From Hymenobacter arizonensis (GTDB taxonomy: Bacteria; Bacteroidota; Bacteroidia; Cytophagales; Hymenobacteraceae), in contig NZ_FOXS01000004.1 of assembly GCF_900115775.1 (NCBI RefSeq), positions 310,001 through 374,000 of the forward strand: a stretch of 64,000 nucleotides of DNA, read 5' to 3'. The number at the start of each line of letters is the position of its first letter. The stretch's first letter is position 1. The notes beneath the pieces were generated by a model, which was not told where the DNA came from, did no database searches, and saw only the letters and a list, made by a program, of their open reading frames with translations. Below, one piece after another: positions 50,333 to 59,650 of the stretch. A program made the translations under genes and the position numbers.

Positions 50333-53300
50333 CGCACACGCACTACTCCTGCACCATTGTAGGAATGGTACTCGGCATTATACATCGCATCGGCACTCAC
50401 CGGACCCAGCTTGAACGTACCCTTGCTCACGGCCCGCGCCAGGTAGTAAAACGTCTTCGGCTGGCCCGTAGCGGTGGTGAAGAAGTTTATCCGGTCGTCG
50501 CGCACGTCGAGGTAATCGGGCGTGGCGGCGTCCTTGGCCCAGTCCAGCTCGCGCACGGCGCCGAGGCGGGCGTTTTCGATTTCCAGGCCGGCGGGCAGCA
50601 GGTCGGTGATGGCTACGTTCTTCACGGTGCCGGCCGCGTCGCCGGCTTCGATGGTGATTTTAACAACCACCAAATCATTCTGGCGGAAGGTGGGCGTGCC
50701 CAGGGGCTGGCCGGCGCGGTTCAGGAACTGGCGGCGCACTTTCAGGTAGCTGTCTTCTTCCTTCACCTTGCCGCTGGCCGAAATGCCTTCGGTTTCCCAG
50801 AAATAGTAGAGGTTGCCGCTGCCGGTGGCGCGCAAACTTAGCGCGCGGTTGGCCACGTTGGGTATGGTTAAATCCTTGCCGGTGAAGCTGCCGAGGGCTT
50901 TGCCATCGGCCGAAACGGTGGCCGTGGCGGTGCTGCGGGCGTCGCGCTTGGCGATTTTGCCCAAAGCCAGCAGGGCGAAGGCGCGCTCCTGGGTGCTGAG
51001 CCAGCCGGCATTGCGAACCTGGCGGCTAAGCTGCCGGGCCAGGCTCGTAACCAGCGGGTTGTTGGGGTCGGTTTCGAGCAGGGCGTTTAGTACGAGGCCC
51101 TGGTCGCGGATGGGGGAGTAGAACGAGCCATCCAGCGCGCGCTTGGCTGCGGTTTCGCCGCCGAACTTGGTGGGCAACAGGGCCCGGAACTGGCGCTGGT
51201 TGCCGAGCAGGGCGTGGGTGCAGGCCAGTAGAAATTTGGAGTCTTCGGCAAGCAGCTGGCGGTTGGCTTTGTAGTAGTTCAGGGCCACGGCATCCTGGCG
51301 GCCGGCCAGGGCCAGCACGTAGAGCGAGTAAGCAATTTCCTTGCTGGCGATGGTTTTTTCGCGGGCCAGGTTGTTGATGTCGAAGTATTGATAGGGTTCG
51401 GTTTCGCGCTTTTTGAGGCGGAACTGCAGGTAGCGCAGGGTTTTGTCGAGCACCGACTTGTTCACGGCGAAGCCGGCCCGCTGGGCTTCCTGCAGAAAGT
51501 GGGCGGCGTAGGCCGTGGCCCACCAGTTGTCGTAGTCGCCGCCGGGCCAGTAGCTGAGGCTGCCGTTGTAGAGCTGCATCGCCTCAATCTTGCGGATGGC
51601 CTCCTGCACGTGGTAGTTGGGGTTGTAGCGCTGATTTTTGGCCCCGCCGCCAGTCTTCTGCTGCAAAGTGGCCGCCAAATCGGCGTAGTACAGCTGCGGG
51701 AAGGCAGCCGACACGGTTTGCTCCAGGCAGCCGTAGGGGTACTGCAGCAGGTAGCGCAAGTCCTTGCTGAACTCCGTGAGCGGCGAGCGGCTAATGACCA
51801 GCCGGCTGGTGAGCGAGGCGGTCAGGAAGTCGGTTTTCAGGTTGAGCGGTAGCGAGGCGCCGCCGGCCAGCACGCCGCTGCCGGTACGCTTTTCAAGCGA
51901 GGAGGCGGGGCGGATTGGGAGTTCGATGGTTTCTGTGAAATTCTCTTGTTTATCATTAGAATGAACTGCCGAGCTTTTAGCAATTATCCGAAGGCTAACA
52001 GTCCCTATGCTTCTTCTAAATCGAACGCGATAAACTCTGCGCGCCTCTGAATTGGCATCAACAAGAATTTTCGGAGCTAGGGGCTCCTCGAATTCACTGT
52101 CCTCATCAAGATTGTTACTCATAACTGCTAAATCCTTAGCGGGTTGCCCAGACCTAATTATCTGTAAGCGGGTTGCGATGTACATATCATGACCTGTCGT
52201 GTTCGTCAGAGTTACAGGAACATCAATAGTATCGCCAGGGCTGACGAACCGCGGCAGCGCTGTCGAAATCACTACCGGGTCGGCCACCTTCATCGTGTGC
52301 TCGGCGCTGCCGAAAGCATCGTCCTTATAAGCCACAGCCATGATGCGCAGCGCGCCCGAAAACTGCGGCACGCGCACCTTGTAGCGCACTTTGCCGTCGG
52401 CATCGGCGGTGAGGACGCCGCTCCATTTGGCCACCAGCTTCACGCGGCGGTTGGGGATGGGGTTGGTGCGGCGGCGCAGGTCGGCGGCGTCGCCTCCACT
52501 GCTGCTGGTGCCCAGCTCAGGCAGCAGGAATGGGTACATGTCGAAGGCCGATACCTCCAGGGCGCGCTTCTGGTAGAAGTAGCCGTAGGGGTCGGGCGTG
52601 AGGTAGTTTTTGATTTGCAGAATGCCTTCGTCCACCACGGCCAGCGTGACCTGGGCGCGCGGCGCGGTGGTGATTTCCACCGTCTGAAACGTCTGCGAGC
52701 GGCTGGCGGCGGGCGCGGCAATGGCCACCGCGAGGCGGGCGCCGGGCTTTTCCACCGTGAGCGGCACGAAGCCGCGGGCCACGGTGAGCGGCAGGCGGTT
52801 GTCGCTAATGGCGCGGATGGCCGTGGCCGTCACGTACACGTTGGGCACGTGCTCGGCCTTGATAGGGATTTTGACCTGCGCCGATTTCTGGTCGGTGGTC
52901 ACGTAGAAATGGTCGAGCACGCGGCCCCGCTCCACGGTTACGAGTACGCGGCCGGCGAAGGGCGTTTTCAGGAGCAGGTTGGCGGTTTCGCCGGGCTCGT
53001 ACTTGGCTTTGTCGGCCTCGATGGTCACCTCGCCCTCGTTGTTCACTTCGAAGGAATTGGCCTGGGTGTCGCCGTAGCCATAGGCGTAGAAGCGCTGCGC
53101 CACGTAGCTCACGGCGCCGGGCCGACTGATGCGCACCTCGTATTCGCCCGAGTTCAGGGGCGTGAAGCTGAACGGCGTGCCGTTGCCCACGGCCTGCGTG
53201 CGGGTCACTATCGTTTGCTCGCGCTGCTGCGAATTGTAGACATAGCGGCCGCCCTGGCGCTCGAGCACGGTTTCCCAGAGCAGGCGCACCAGCTTCACCT

Positions 53301-55914
53301 GGGCCGGCGCGCTGGTGGGCTGGCCCTGCGGCGTGAGGGCCAGCAGGCGCACGGTGGCGGCCTGGCGCGTGCTCAGCAGCTCGGGCATTTTCTGGATGCC
53401 GAACATGGTGGCCTGGGTTTGCACGTCAAAGGTGGCGAGGCGGTTCACGGGCCGGCCGGTTTCGTCGAACACCGTGGCGAAGGCCACGCCTTCCAGCGTG
53501 CCCAGGTCGCGCACTTCGGGCACGGCGAAAGTGGCGGTGGCCTGGCCGGCGGCATCGGTCACGCCCTCGCGCATGGTTTTTTCGAAGCGCGAAGTGGGCG
53601 TGGTGGTCGTTTCGCCGTCGTTGCGGGCAGTGGTTTTGCGCCGCTCGCCGCTGTTGATTTCGAAAGAGTAGTCGGGGAATTTCTTGGGCTGGAAGGTCTT
53701 CTCTTTCAGCGAAAATTCGACTTCAAATTTCCGGTCGGCGGCGGGCGGGCCGAACAGGTTTTGGGCGTTGATGGTGGCCGTTACCGTTTGGCCGGGCTTC
53801 AGCACGGTGGGCGCGGCGCTCACGCTCACTTTCAGGCGGTCGGGGATGAATTCTTCCACGCTGATTTGGCGCGAAGTCAGCAGCACGTCGTTGCCGGTCA
53901 GCACTTCCATGGTGTAACGGCCGGTCATCACCGAAGGCGGCAGAATGAAGCTGCTTTCGAAGGAGCCGGCCGGCGTCAGAGCTTTGCGCAGGCTGCTGTA
54001 TTCCTTGCCGGTGGGCAGCAGCAGGCGGATTTTCACGGGGAGGTTGGCTGGCGGCGTTTGCCAGTCTTCGGTGCGGACCACGGTGTTGGTGCGCACGGTG
54101 TCGCCGGGGCGGTAGAGGTTGCGGTCGCCGTAGAGGAAGGCCTGGTAGCGGGCCGCGTTGCTGGTCAGGCCGCCTACTTCGAAGCGGGAGGTTTCGACCC
54201 GGCTGTTGCTCAAATCGAGGAAGGTGAAGTCGGCTTCTTTTACGGCCGTCACCATGCCCAGCTTGAAGCGCTTCATGCTGGCGGCCGAGTCGAACGCGGC
54301 CACGCCGGAGCCGTCGGTTGTTACCGTGCCGATTACCTGGTTATTGCTGCTTACCAGGTTCACCGTCACGCCGCTCAGCGGTTGGGCCGTGCGAATGGAA
54401 TTGGCAAAAACCAGCGTGCCGCCCGTGGCGCCCTGCTTCACAATCAAGCCCACGTCGGTCACGGCTACCAGCTTGCTCACTTGCAGCCATTGGCGCTCGG
54501 TGTCCTGCACGCGCACCACGTACAGGCCCTTCATCGCGCCCTGAAATTCGAGGTCTTTGAGGTCGAGATTCAGCAGCCGCAAGCCGCCGGACTTGGGCAG
54601 GCCCGTTACCGAAATGGTGCGTTCCGAAATGACGTTGCCGATATTCTCAGTCTCGTAGTAGCGGAAGCTGCGGTCGATGTACTCGCCGTCTTCGTCGCGG
54701 TTGCCATCCTCGGCCATCTCTTCGCCGTTGTCGCCATCGTAGCCAGGGTACCCGTAATTAGCCTCGCCGCGCAGCAATTGCTGAATATTATTGGCATACA
54801 CCTTCGCAATGGTCACCTTCACCTTACCCACCTCGTTGATGCGCAAGCCCAAGTTGCGCGTGCCCAACGCATCTAGGTACATGGCCTTATCGCCGCTGGC
54901 AAAGCTGATGCTGGGCCGCTCGGCCGCGAAGGAAACCGACTGGCTGTAGGCATCAAACAGCTGTCCGCCCAGCATGCCGCGGGCACCGGCCGCCAGGGTC
55001 ACCTGGTAGGTTTTGCCCACCACGAAATTCCCTTTCAGCGCAAAGCCGCTTTCCAGCGCTTCAATGGAAAACGGCGCGCTGGGCGACACCTTCAGCGCCG
55101 TTTGAATCTCATTCACGGCTACCGGTTGGTTGGTGAGCACCGTCACCACGGCCTCACCGTTCACCAGCGTGCCCACCAGCTCGCGCACTTCCAGAACTTG
55201 GGGCTCGGGCACTTCCAGTTGCGCTGTGAGCGGCTTGGTTGTGCCCTTGCCGCCCACGGCGGGCACTAGGCCGGGCGCTACTTCCACGGTCAGGGCCGCG
55301 CCGGGCTTCACGTCCTGCGTGAAGCTGATGCCTAAAATTTTGTCCGGCTCGGCCGTAATGAGCTGCACGGCTACCGGCTTGCCGTCCTGGCTCACGCGCA
55401 GCAGCGGGCGTAAGTCGGCTGGCCGCACGGGGTAGTTGAATACCAGGTTGGCACGCAGCTCGGCGGTTCCCGCGGCTTTGGTCGAGCGGCCGTAGAACAC
55501 CTGCGGCGTGGCCATGCTCAGGTAGGGCGTGTGGAAGCGCTTGCGGTTTAATTCCAGCTTTTGCTTGCCGCTGGGCATGTTTTCGGTTTGCAGCGCGGCA
55601 TTAAATACAGTGCTGGGCCGGAAGGGCTCCAGTGGCGAGAAGGTCAGTTCCCGGTCGCTGGTCCACTTGAACTTACCGCGCACGGCCGGGGTGAATCGCA
55701 CGAATTGCGTGGTGTCCCAGCGGTTGAGCTGGGCATCGGCCACCACGGCTTCGTCGAAGGTGAAAACCAGGTTGGAGTAAGGGTCAATTTCCTCGCCATC
55801 GGTTTGCTCGGTGGCAGCCTGCTCCTGGGCCGATTTTTTAGAGCACGAAGTGGCGGCCAGCAGCGTCAGAAACAGCAGCAGGAGGGATAGGCGATGCAGA
55901 AAAGAGGGGTGCAT
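50329..55914 (-). CDS. Alpha-2-macroglobulin family lipoprotein
   Basis: 1861 residues. Lipoprotein signal with lipobox LAATSC (Cys24), so it is anchored to a membrane after processing. Long series of macroglobulin domains, then the thioester motif YPYGCLEQTVSA with Cys1396, and a C-terminal MG/receptor-binding-like domain. Such proteins (YfhM-like) trap proteases covalently in the periplasm and are normally encoded beside pbpC, with which they are thought to act in envelope defence. Here pbpC is about 4 kb downstream, after the RAYT unit and the subtilase gene. The stop codon lies in the right REPIN. Confidence 0.96.
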   Translation of the reverse strand: MHPSFLHRLSLLLLFLTLLAATSCSKKSAQEQAATEQTDGEEIDPYSNLVFTFDEAVVADAQLNRWDTTQFVRFTPAVRGKFKWTSDRELTFSPLEPFRPSTVFNAALQTENMPSGKQKLELNRKRFHTPYLSMATPQVFYGRSTKAAGTAELRANLVFNYPVRPADLRPLLRVSQDGKPVAVQLITAEPDKILGISFTQDVKPGAALTVEVAPGLVPAVGGKGTTKPLTAQLEVPEPQVLEVRELVGTLVNGEAVVTVLTNQPVAVNEIQTALKVSPSAPFSIEALESGFALKGNFVVGKTYQVTLAAGARGMLGGQLFDAYSQSVSFAAERPSISFASGDKAMYLDALGTRNLGLRINEVGKVKVTIAKVYANNIQQLLRGEANYGYPGYDGDNGEEMAEDGNRDEDGEYIDRSFRYYETENIGNVISERTISVTGLPKSGGLRLLNLDLKDLEFQGAMKGLYVVRVQDTERQWLQVSKLVAVTDVGLIVKQGATGGTLVFANSIRTAQPLSGVTVNLVSSNNQVIGTVTTDGSGVAAFDSAASMKRFKLGMVTAVKEADFTFLDLSNSRVETSRFEVGGLTSNAARYQAFLYGDRNLYRPGDTVRTNTVVRTEDWQTPPANLPVKIRLLLPTGKEYSSLRKALTPAGSFESSFILPPSVMTGRYTMEVLTGNDVLLTSRQISVEEFIPDRLKVSVSAAPTVLKPGQTVTATINAQNLFGPPAADRKFEVEFSLKEKTFQPKKFPDYSFEINSGERRKTTARNDGETTTTPTSRFEKTMREGVTDAAGQATATFAVPEVRDLGTLEGVAFATVFDETGRPVNRLATFDVQTQATMFGIQKMPELLSTRQAATVRLLALTPQGQPTSAPAQVKLVRLLWETVLERQGGRYVYNSQQREQTIVTRTQAVGNGTPFSFTPLNSGEYEVRISRPGAVSYVAQRFYAYGYGDTQANSFEVNNEGEVTIEADKAKYEPGETANLLLKTPFAGRVLVTVERGRVLDHFYVTTDQKSAQVKIPIKAEHVPNVYVTATAIRAISDNRLPLTVARGFVPLTVEKPGARLAVAIAAPAASRSQTFQTVEITTAPRAQVTLAVVDEGILQIKNYLTPDPYGYFYQKRALEVSAFDMYPFLLPELGTSSSGGDAADLRRRTNPIPNRRVKLVAKWSGVLTADADGKVRYKVRVPQFSGALRIMAVAYKDDAFGSAEHTMKVADPVVISTALPRFVSPGDTIDVPVTLTNTTGHDMYIATRLQIIRSGQPAKDLAVMSNNLDEDSEFEEPLAPKILVDANSEARRVYRVRFRRSIGTVSLRIIAKSSAVHSNDKQENFTETIELPIRPASSLEKRTGSGVLAGGASLPLNLKTDFLTASLTSRLVISRSPLTEFSKDLRYLLQYPYGCLEQTVSAAFPQLYYADLAATLQQKTGGGAKNQRYNPNYHVQEAIRKIEAMQLYNGSLSYWPGGDYDNWWATAYAAHFLQEAQRAGFAVNKSVLDKTLRYLQFRLKKRETEPYQYFDINNLAREKTIASKEIAYSLYVLALAGRQDAVALNYYKANRQLLAEDSKFLLACTHALLGNQRQFRALLPTKFGGETAAKRALDGSFYSPIRDQGLVLNALLETDPNNPLVTSLARQLSRQVRNAGWLSTQERAFALLALGKIAKRDARSTATATVSADGKALGSFTGKDLTIPNVANRALSLRATGSGNLYYFWETEGISASGKVKEEDSYLKVRRQFLNRAGQPLGTPTFRQNDLVVVKITIEAGDAAGTVKNVAITDLLPAGLEIENARLGAVRELDWAKDAATPDYLDVRDDRINFFTTATGQPKTFYYLARAVSKGTFKLGPVSADAMYNAEYHSYNGAGVVRVR

Positions 55915-55990
55915 AAAAGCAGAAGGGTAAGGTCACGGGAAGGTAGATATATTACAGGGTTTATTGGTGCTGGAAACTTTGTCCCAGTAA

Positions 55991-56025
55991 CCTCACTTCC
56001 GGCCCTACCGGGGCCGGGAGTGAGG
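55991..56025. repeat. Small hairpin related to family B
   Basis: cctcacttccggccc pairs with gggccgggagtgagg with one mismatch. The acctcac...gtgaggt ends resemble the outer arms of family B without its inner hairpins. It is in the alpha-2-macroglobulin/M28 peptidase divergent region. Confidence 0.7.
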
Positions 56026-56122
56026 TCTCCATGCGTGAATTAACCCCCATTTTATAAGCTCAACCAACCCACCACCCGCCTTTACACCCGTATAGTTTCC
56101 CATCCCACCAACCATCTGCCTC

Positions 56123-56986
56123 ATGCCCGCCGACCAGTCCCGCCTCCACGCCGACGTCACTTTTCTCACCAACCTACACCCGGCCCGCAACTGCCACAAT
56201 CTGCAGTCGCTCAACAAAGCCGCCGACTACATCAAAGGCTGCTTTGAGAAGCTAAGCGGCAACGTCTCGGAGCAGCCTTTCACCGCTGATGGCCGACGCT
56301 ACCGCAACATCATCGCTTCCTTCGGCCCGCCCGAGGCCGAGCGCATCATCGTAGGCGCGCACTATGATGTGTGCGGCGACCAGCCCGGCGCCGACGACAA
56401 CGCCAGCGCCGTGGCCGGCCTCCTCGAAACCGCCCGCCTCCTGCACCTGAACCACCCGACGCTCAAGCACCGCATCGACTTCGTGGCCTACCCCAACGAG
56501 GAGCCGCCCTACTTCGCCACCGAGCACATGGGCAGCGCCGTGCACGCCAAGGCCTTGTACGCCAGTAAAATAAAAGTGCGCGCCATGCTCTGCTACGAAA
56601 TGATAGGCTACTTCAGCGACAAGCCCGGCTCGCAAAGCTTCCCCAACGAAGCCCTGGCCAAACTCTACCCCAGCACCGGCAATTTCATTGTGGTAGTGGG
56701 GAAATCCGGCCAGGAAGCTTTCACGCAGCGGGTGCAGCAGCTGATGAAGCCCCACGCCGGCTCGCTCGACGTGCAGCGCATCAACCTGCCCGAAAGCATG
56801 GGCCTCGCCGGCCTCTCCGACCACCGCAACTACTGGCGCTACGGCTACGATGCCGTCATGATTAACGATACCTCGTTCCTTCGCAACCCCCACTATCACC
56901 AGAAAACCGATACCATCGACACGCTGGATTTCCCGCGCATGGCCCGGGTAGTCGACGGCGTGTACGGGGCGCTGCTGGGGTTATAA
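56123..56986 (+). CDS. M28-family zinc aminopeptidase
   Basis: 287 residues. Metal ligands and catalytic residues are visible: His and Asp in IIVGAHYDVCGD (His84), ADDNASAVAG with the bridging Asp, PNEEPPYF with catalytic and metal Glu, and the later GLSDHRNYWRYG and HYHQKTDTIDTLD with the remaining His. No signal peptide, so probably cytoplasmic. Function: removal of N-terminal residues or cleavage of small peptides. Monocistronic. Confidence 0.92.
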   Translation: MPADQSRLHADVTFLTNLHPARNCHNLQSLNKAADYIKGCFEKLSGNVSEQPFTADGRRYRNIIASFGPPEAERIIVGAHYDVCGDQPGADDNASAVAGLLETARLLHLNHPTLKHRIDFVAYPNEEPPYFATEHMGSAVHAKALYASKIKVRAMLCYEMIGYFSDKPGSQSFPNEALAKLYPSTGNFIVVVGKSGQEAFTQRVQQLMKPHAGSLDVQRINLPESMGLAGLSDHRNYWRYGYDAVMINDTSFLRNPHYHQKTDTIDTLDFPRMARVVDGVYGALLGL

Positions 56987-57096
56987 AATGACTTTGAAAG
57001 CCAAGTTCAACCAGGGCTTCGTCGTCGCTTTTATACTTTGCCTTAAATATTTTCTACATCTAATTATTTACCACCTGACAGACGGCTGTTCACTAC

Positions 57097-57198
57097 CTGT
57101 CATCCTGAGCTTGCGAAGGACCTTATCACGTTCGCGCCGTTTCAAATCACTACAACCTTTCTTTTGTGATAAGGTCCTTCGCAAGCTCAGGATGACAG
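57097..57198. repeat. Family D palindrome, copy 6 (perfect 33-bp arms)
   Basis: ctgtcatcctgagcttgcga at the left and tcgcaagctcaggatgacag at the right form, with the inner aggaccttatcac and gtgataaggtcct, perfect arms of about 33 bp around a loop of about 36 bases. It is the most regular copy of the family and ends just before the LysR frame. Confidence 0.95.
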
Positions 57199-57310
57199 AT
57201 TGTGGAGCATGTTTAGATTTTGTAATGCTTGGCTACGCCGCCCTGCAGTCCAACTGCGCTCAGCACGACCGAACCTCGGATTCCCAAAAAAATTCCAACC
57301 CCAACCCCTC

Positions 57311-58216
57311 TTGCTCTCCCACCCGCACGAAGTCTTCTTAGAAGTAGCCCAACGCCTCAGCTTCACCAAAGCCAGTCAGGCGCTGTTCATCAGCCAGTCG
57401 GCCGTGAGCAAGCAGGTGAAAGCCTTGGAAGAGCACTACAAAACCGGCTTGTTTGAGCGCTTGGGCAGCAGCATCCAGCTCACGCCCGCGGGCCTGAAGC
57501 TTTACCAAAAGCTGCTCGAAGCCAAGCAGCTGCAGCAGGAGTTGCACCAGGAAATGAACGCGCTGAGCACGGAGTTCGAGCCGTCTCTGCACTTGGTTAT
57601 CGGGGCCAGCACCACCATCTCGCTCTATGTGCTGCCACCCGTGGTTTCGGCCTATCTGCGCCGCCACCCCAACCGCCAGCTGAGCCTCAAAAACCGCAAT
57701 TCCGACAACATTCTGCGCGCCCTGCTCGACCATGAGATTGAGCTAGGTATTATCGAAGGCATTCACAAAGTGAGCAATGTCACCTACACCCCCTTGCTCA
57801 CCGACGACGTAGTAGCCGTGTGCGCCGCCAACAACCCCCTCGAAGCCCGCACCCTTGAAGTCAGGGACTTGCTCACCACGCCGCTGGCCTTGCGCGAAGC
57901 CGGCTCCGGCACCCTGGCCGTGCTGGAAGAAGCCCTCGCCCGCCACCGCATCAAGCTGGCTGCTTTGCCCGTGCGCGTGCGCCTGGGTGGCACCGAGGCC
58001 CTCAAAAACTTCGTCCGCGTCGATAATTGCCTGGCCTTTTTGCCTCGCCAGGCCGTGATAAAAGAGCTTGCCTCTGGTGAATTCTCAGAAGTGAAAATTA
58101 AGAATTTTCCCTTGAAGCGCGAGTTCAATTTTATCCAACGCAAGGGCACCGAGAACAACGCGCCCTACAAGGATTTTCTGCTTTTCACCAAGCGCTATTA
58201 TTCCACAAAGGAATAG
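57311..58216 (+). CDS. LysR-family transcriptional regulator
   Basis: About 302 residues if a TTG at 57311 is used. The HTH reads EVFLEVAQRLSFTKASQALFISQSAVSKQVKALE, and the TTG places exactly 16 residues before SFT, as in most LysR proteins. Upstream in-frame GTG (57200) and ATG (57209) would add about 35 residues of poorly conserved, Arg/Pro-rich sequence next to a palindrome. The C-terminal effector domain follows (about 90-295). Its neighbour in the same direction is a threonine synthase family gene, a possible target; the ligand is unknown. Confidence 0.85.
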   Translation: MLSHPHEVFLEVAQRLSFTKASQALFISQSAVSKQVKALEEHYKTGLFERLGSSIQLTPAGLKLYQKLLEAKQLQQELHQEMNALSTEFEPSLHLVIGASTTISLYVLPPVVSAYLRRHPNRQLSLKNRNSDNILRALLDHEIELGIIEGIHKVSNVTYTPLLTDDVVAVCAANNPLEARTLEVRDLLTTPLALREAGSGTLAVLEEALARHRIKLAALPVRVRLGGTEALKNFVRVDNCLAFLPRQAVIKELASGEFSEVKIKNFPLKREFNFIQRKGTENNAPYKDFLLFTKRYYSTKE

Positions 58217-58279
58217 CCTATTCCAAATGCCCATGCTCAAAAGGCATACTACGGTTGAGCCTTCCCCGTACTTTGTCCT

Positions 58280-59482
58280 ATGAAACTGGTAGCAACCGAA
58301 ACCCTCTCGCGCCTGACTTCCCTGCACTGCTCAGCGTGCGGCACCAAGTACTCCGCCTTCGACCTGCAGCGCACTTCCACGTGCTGCACCTTGCCTCTGG
58401 TAGCTGATTACGACCTGCACGAACCCTTGGGTCGCGATGCCATCGACCAAGCCGATTCGTCCATGTGGCGCTATGGCGCGCTGTTGCCCCTGCTCCACGA
58501 AGAAAACAAAGTGACCCTAGGCGAAGGCATGACGCCCATGCTCAACCTGCCGCGTTTGGCCGCGCGCCACGAACTGTCCTCCCTTCTGCTGAAGGATGAA
58601 GGCCAAAATCCCACCGGTTCGTTTAAAGCGCGCGGCCTTAGCATGGCCATCTCCAAAGCCAAGGAACTTGGTGTCGACGGCTGCATCATTCCCACGGCCG
58701 GCAACGCCGGCGTGGCCATGGCCGCCTACTGCGCCCGCGCCGGCCTCAAGGCCGTGGTGGTAATGCCGCGCCACACGCCTCAGGCCTTCAAAGAAGAATG
58801 CTACTGGTACGGCGCCGAGGTGGAGCTGGTCGATGGCCTCATCAGCGACTGCGGGGCCCGCGTGCGCCAACGCAACGCCAACGGCGCCCTGCTCGACATC
58901 TCGACCCTGAAAGAGCCCTACCGCCTAGAAGGCAAGAAAACCATGGGCTACGAAATTGCCGAGCAGCTCAACTGGCAGCTGCCCGATGTGCTGCTTTACC
59001 CCGCGGGCGGCGGCACTGGCCTCATTGGCATCTGGAAAGCCTTCCAGGAAATGAAGGCCCTCGGCTGGTTGGCGCCGCACCATGCGCTGCCGCGCATGGT
59101 GGCGGTGCAGGCCAAAAACTGCTGCCCCCTGCTTGAAACCTACGCCGGCCGCCAGCCCAACTGCCACAGCTATCAAGGCAGTCCCACGCTCGCCAACGGC
59201 CTGGCCGTGCCGCACCCCCTGGGTGAAGCCATGATGCTGCGCGTGCTGCGTGAGTCGCGCGGCACTGTGGTAAGCGTGAGCGAAGAAGACATGCTGGCCG
59301 GTATGCGCGACCTGGGCCAGCAGGAAGGCTTGTTCGTGGCCCCCGAAGGGGCTGCCGTCTGGATGGCTGCCCGCCAGCTCCTGGCCACCGGCTGGCTGCA
59401 GCGCAACGAAAGCGTGCTGCTGCTCAACACCGGCAGCGGTCAGAAGTATATGGACAACGTAGCCGGTCGCGCCATGCGGTAA
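58280..59482 (+). CDS. Threonine synthase family PLP enzyme
   Basis: 400 residues. A rubredoxin-like Cys pattern at the N-terminus (LHCSACGTKYSAF ... TSTCCTL), then the PLP domain with Lys in NPTGSFKARGLSM near residue 116, AGNAGVAMAAYCARAG, and the phosphate-binding PAGGGTGLIG near 240. Family members convert O-phosphohomoserine to threonine. Because homoserine kinase is not nearby and a LysR gene precedes it, it may be a paralogue with another role. Confidence 0.9.
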   Translation: MKLVATETLSRLTSLHCSACGTKYSAFDLQRTSTCCTLPLVADYDLHEPLGRDAIDQADSSMWRYGALLPLLHEENKVTLGEGMTPMLNLPRLAARHELSSLLLKDEGQNPTGSFKARGLSMAISKAKELGVDGCIIPTAGNAGVAMAAYCARAGLKAVVVMPRHTPQAFKEECYWYGAEVELVDGLISDCGARVRQRNANGALLDISTLKEPYRLEGKKTMGYEIAEQLNWQLPDVLLYPAGGGTGLIGIWKAFQEMKALGWLAPHHALPRMVAVQAKNCCPLLETYAGRQPNCHSYQGSPTLANGLAVPHPLGEAMMLRVLRESRGTVVSVSEEDMLAGMRDLGQQEGLFVAPEGAAVWMAARQLLATGWLQRNESVLLLNTGSGQKYMDNVAGRAMR

Positions 59483-59529
59483 TGTGCATTAGAAACATGT
59501 GCCAAGTTTTTGGGTTGGCTTGACCCGCA

Positions 59530-59586
59530 GCCTCACCCCCCGGCCCCGCATCTGCTTCATGCGCAGAGTCCCGCCGAGAGGGGGAG
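59530..59586. repeat. Truncated family B element
   Basis: gcctcaccccccggccccg followed by gccgagagggggag recalls the left arm of family B, but the right arm is missing. It sits between the threonine synthase and glycosyltransferase genes. Confidence 0.65.
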
Positions 59587-59650
59587 TTATCAGCTAATGG
59601 CTGAAACCCATTGTCGGGCCTGACGTTGCGGGCGGCAATACCTTTGCCCC

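Noticed and set aside
52189..54876. Long plus-strand open frame of 895 codons
   Set aside because: It is antisense to the alpha-2-macroglobulin gene; its Gly/His/Ala-rich sequence is the mirror of GC-rich codons and resembles no family.
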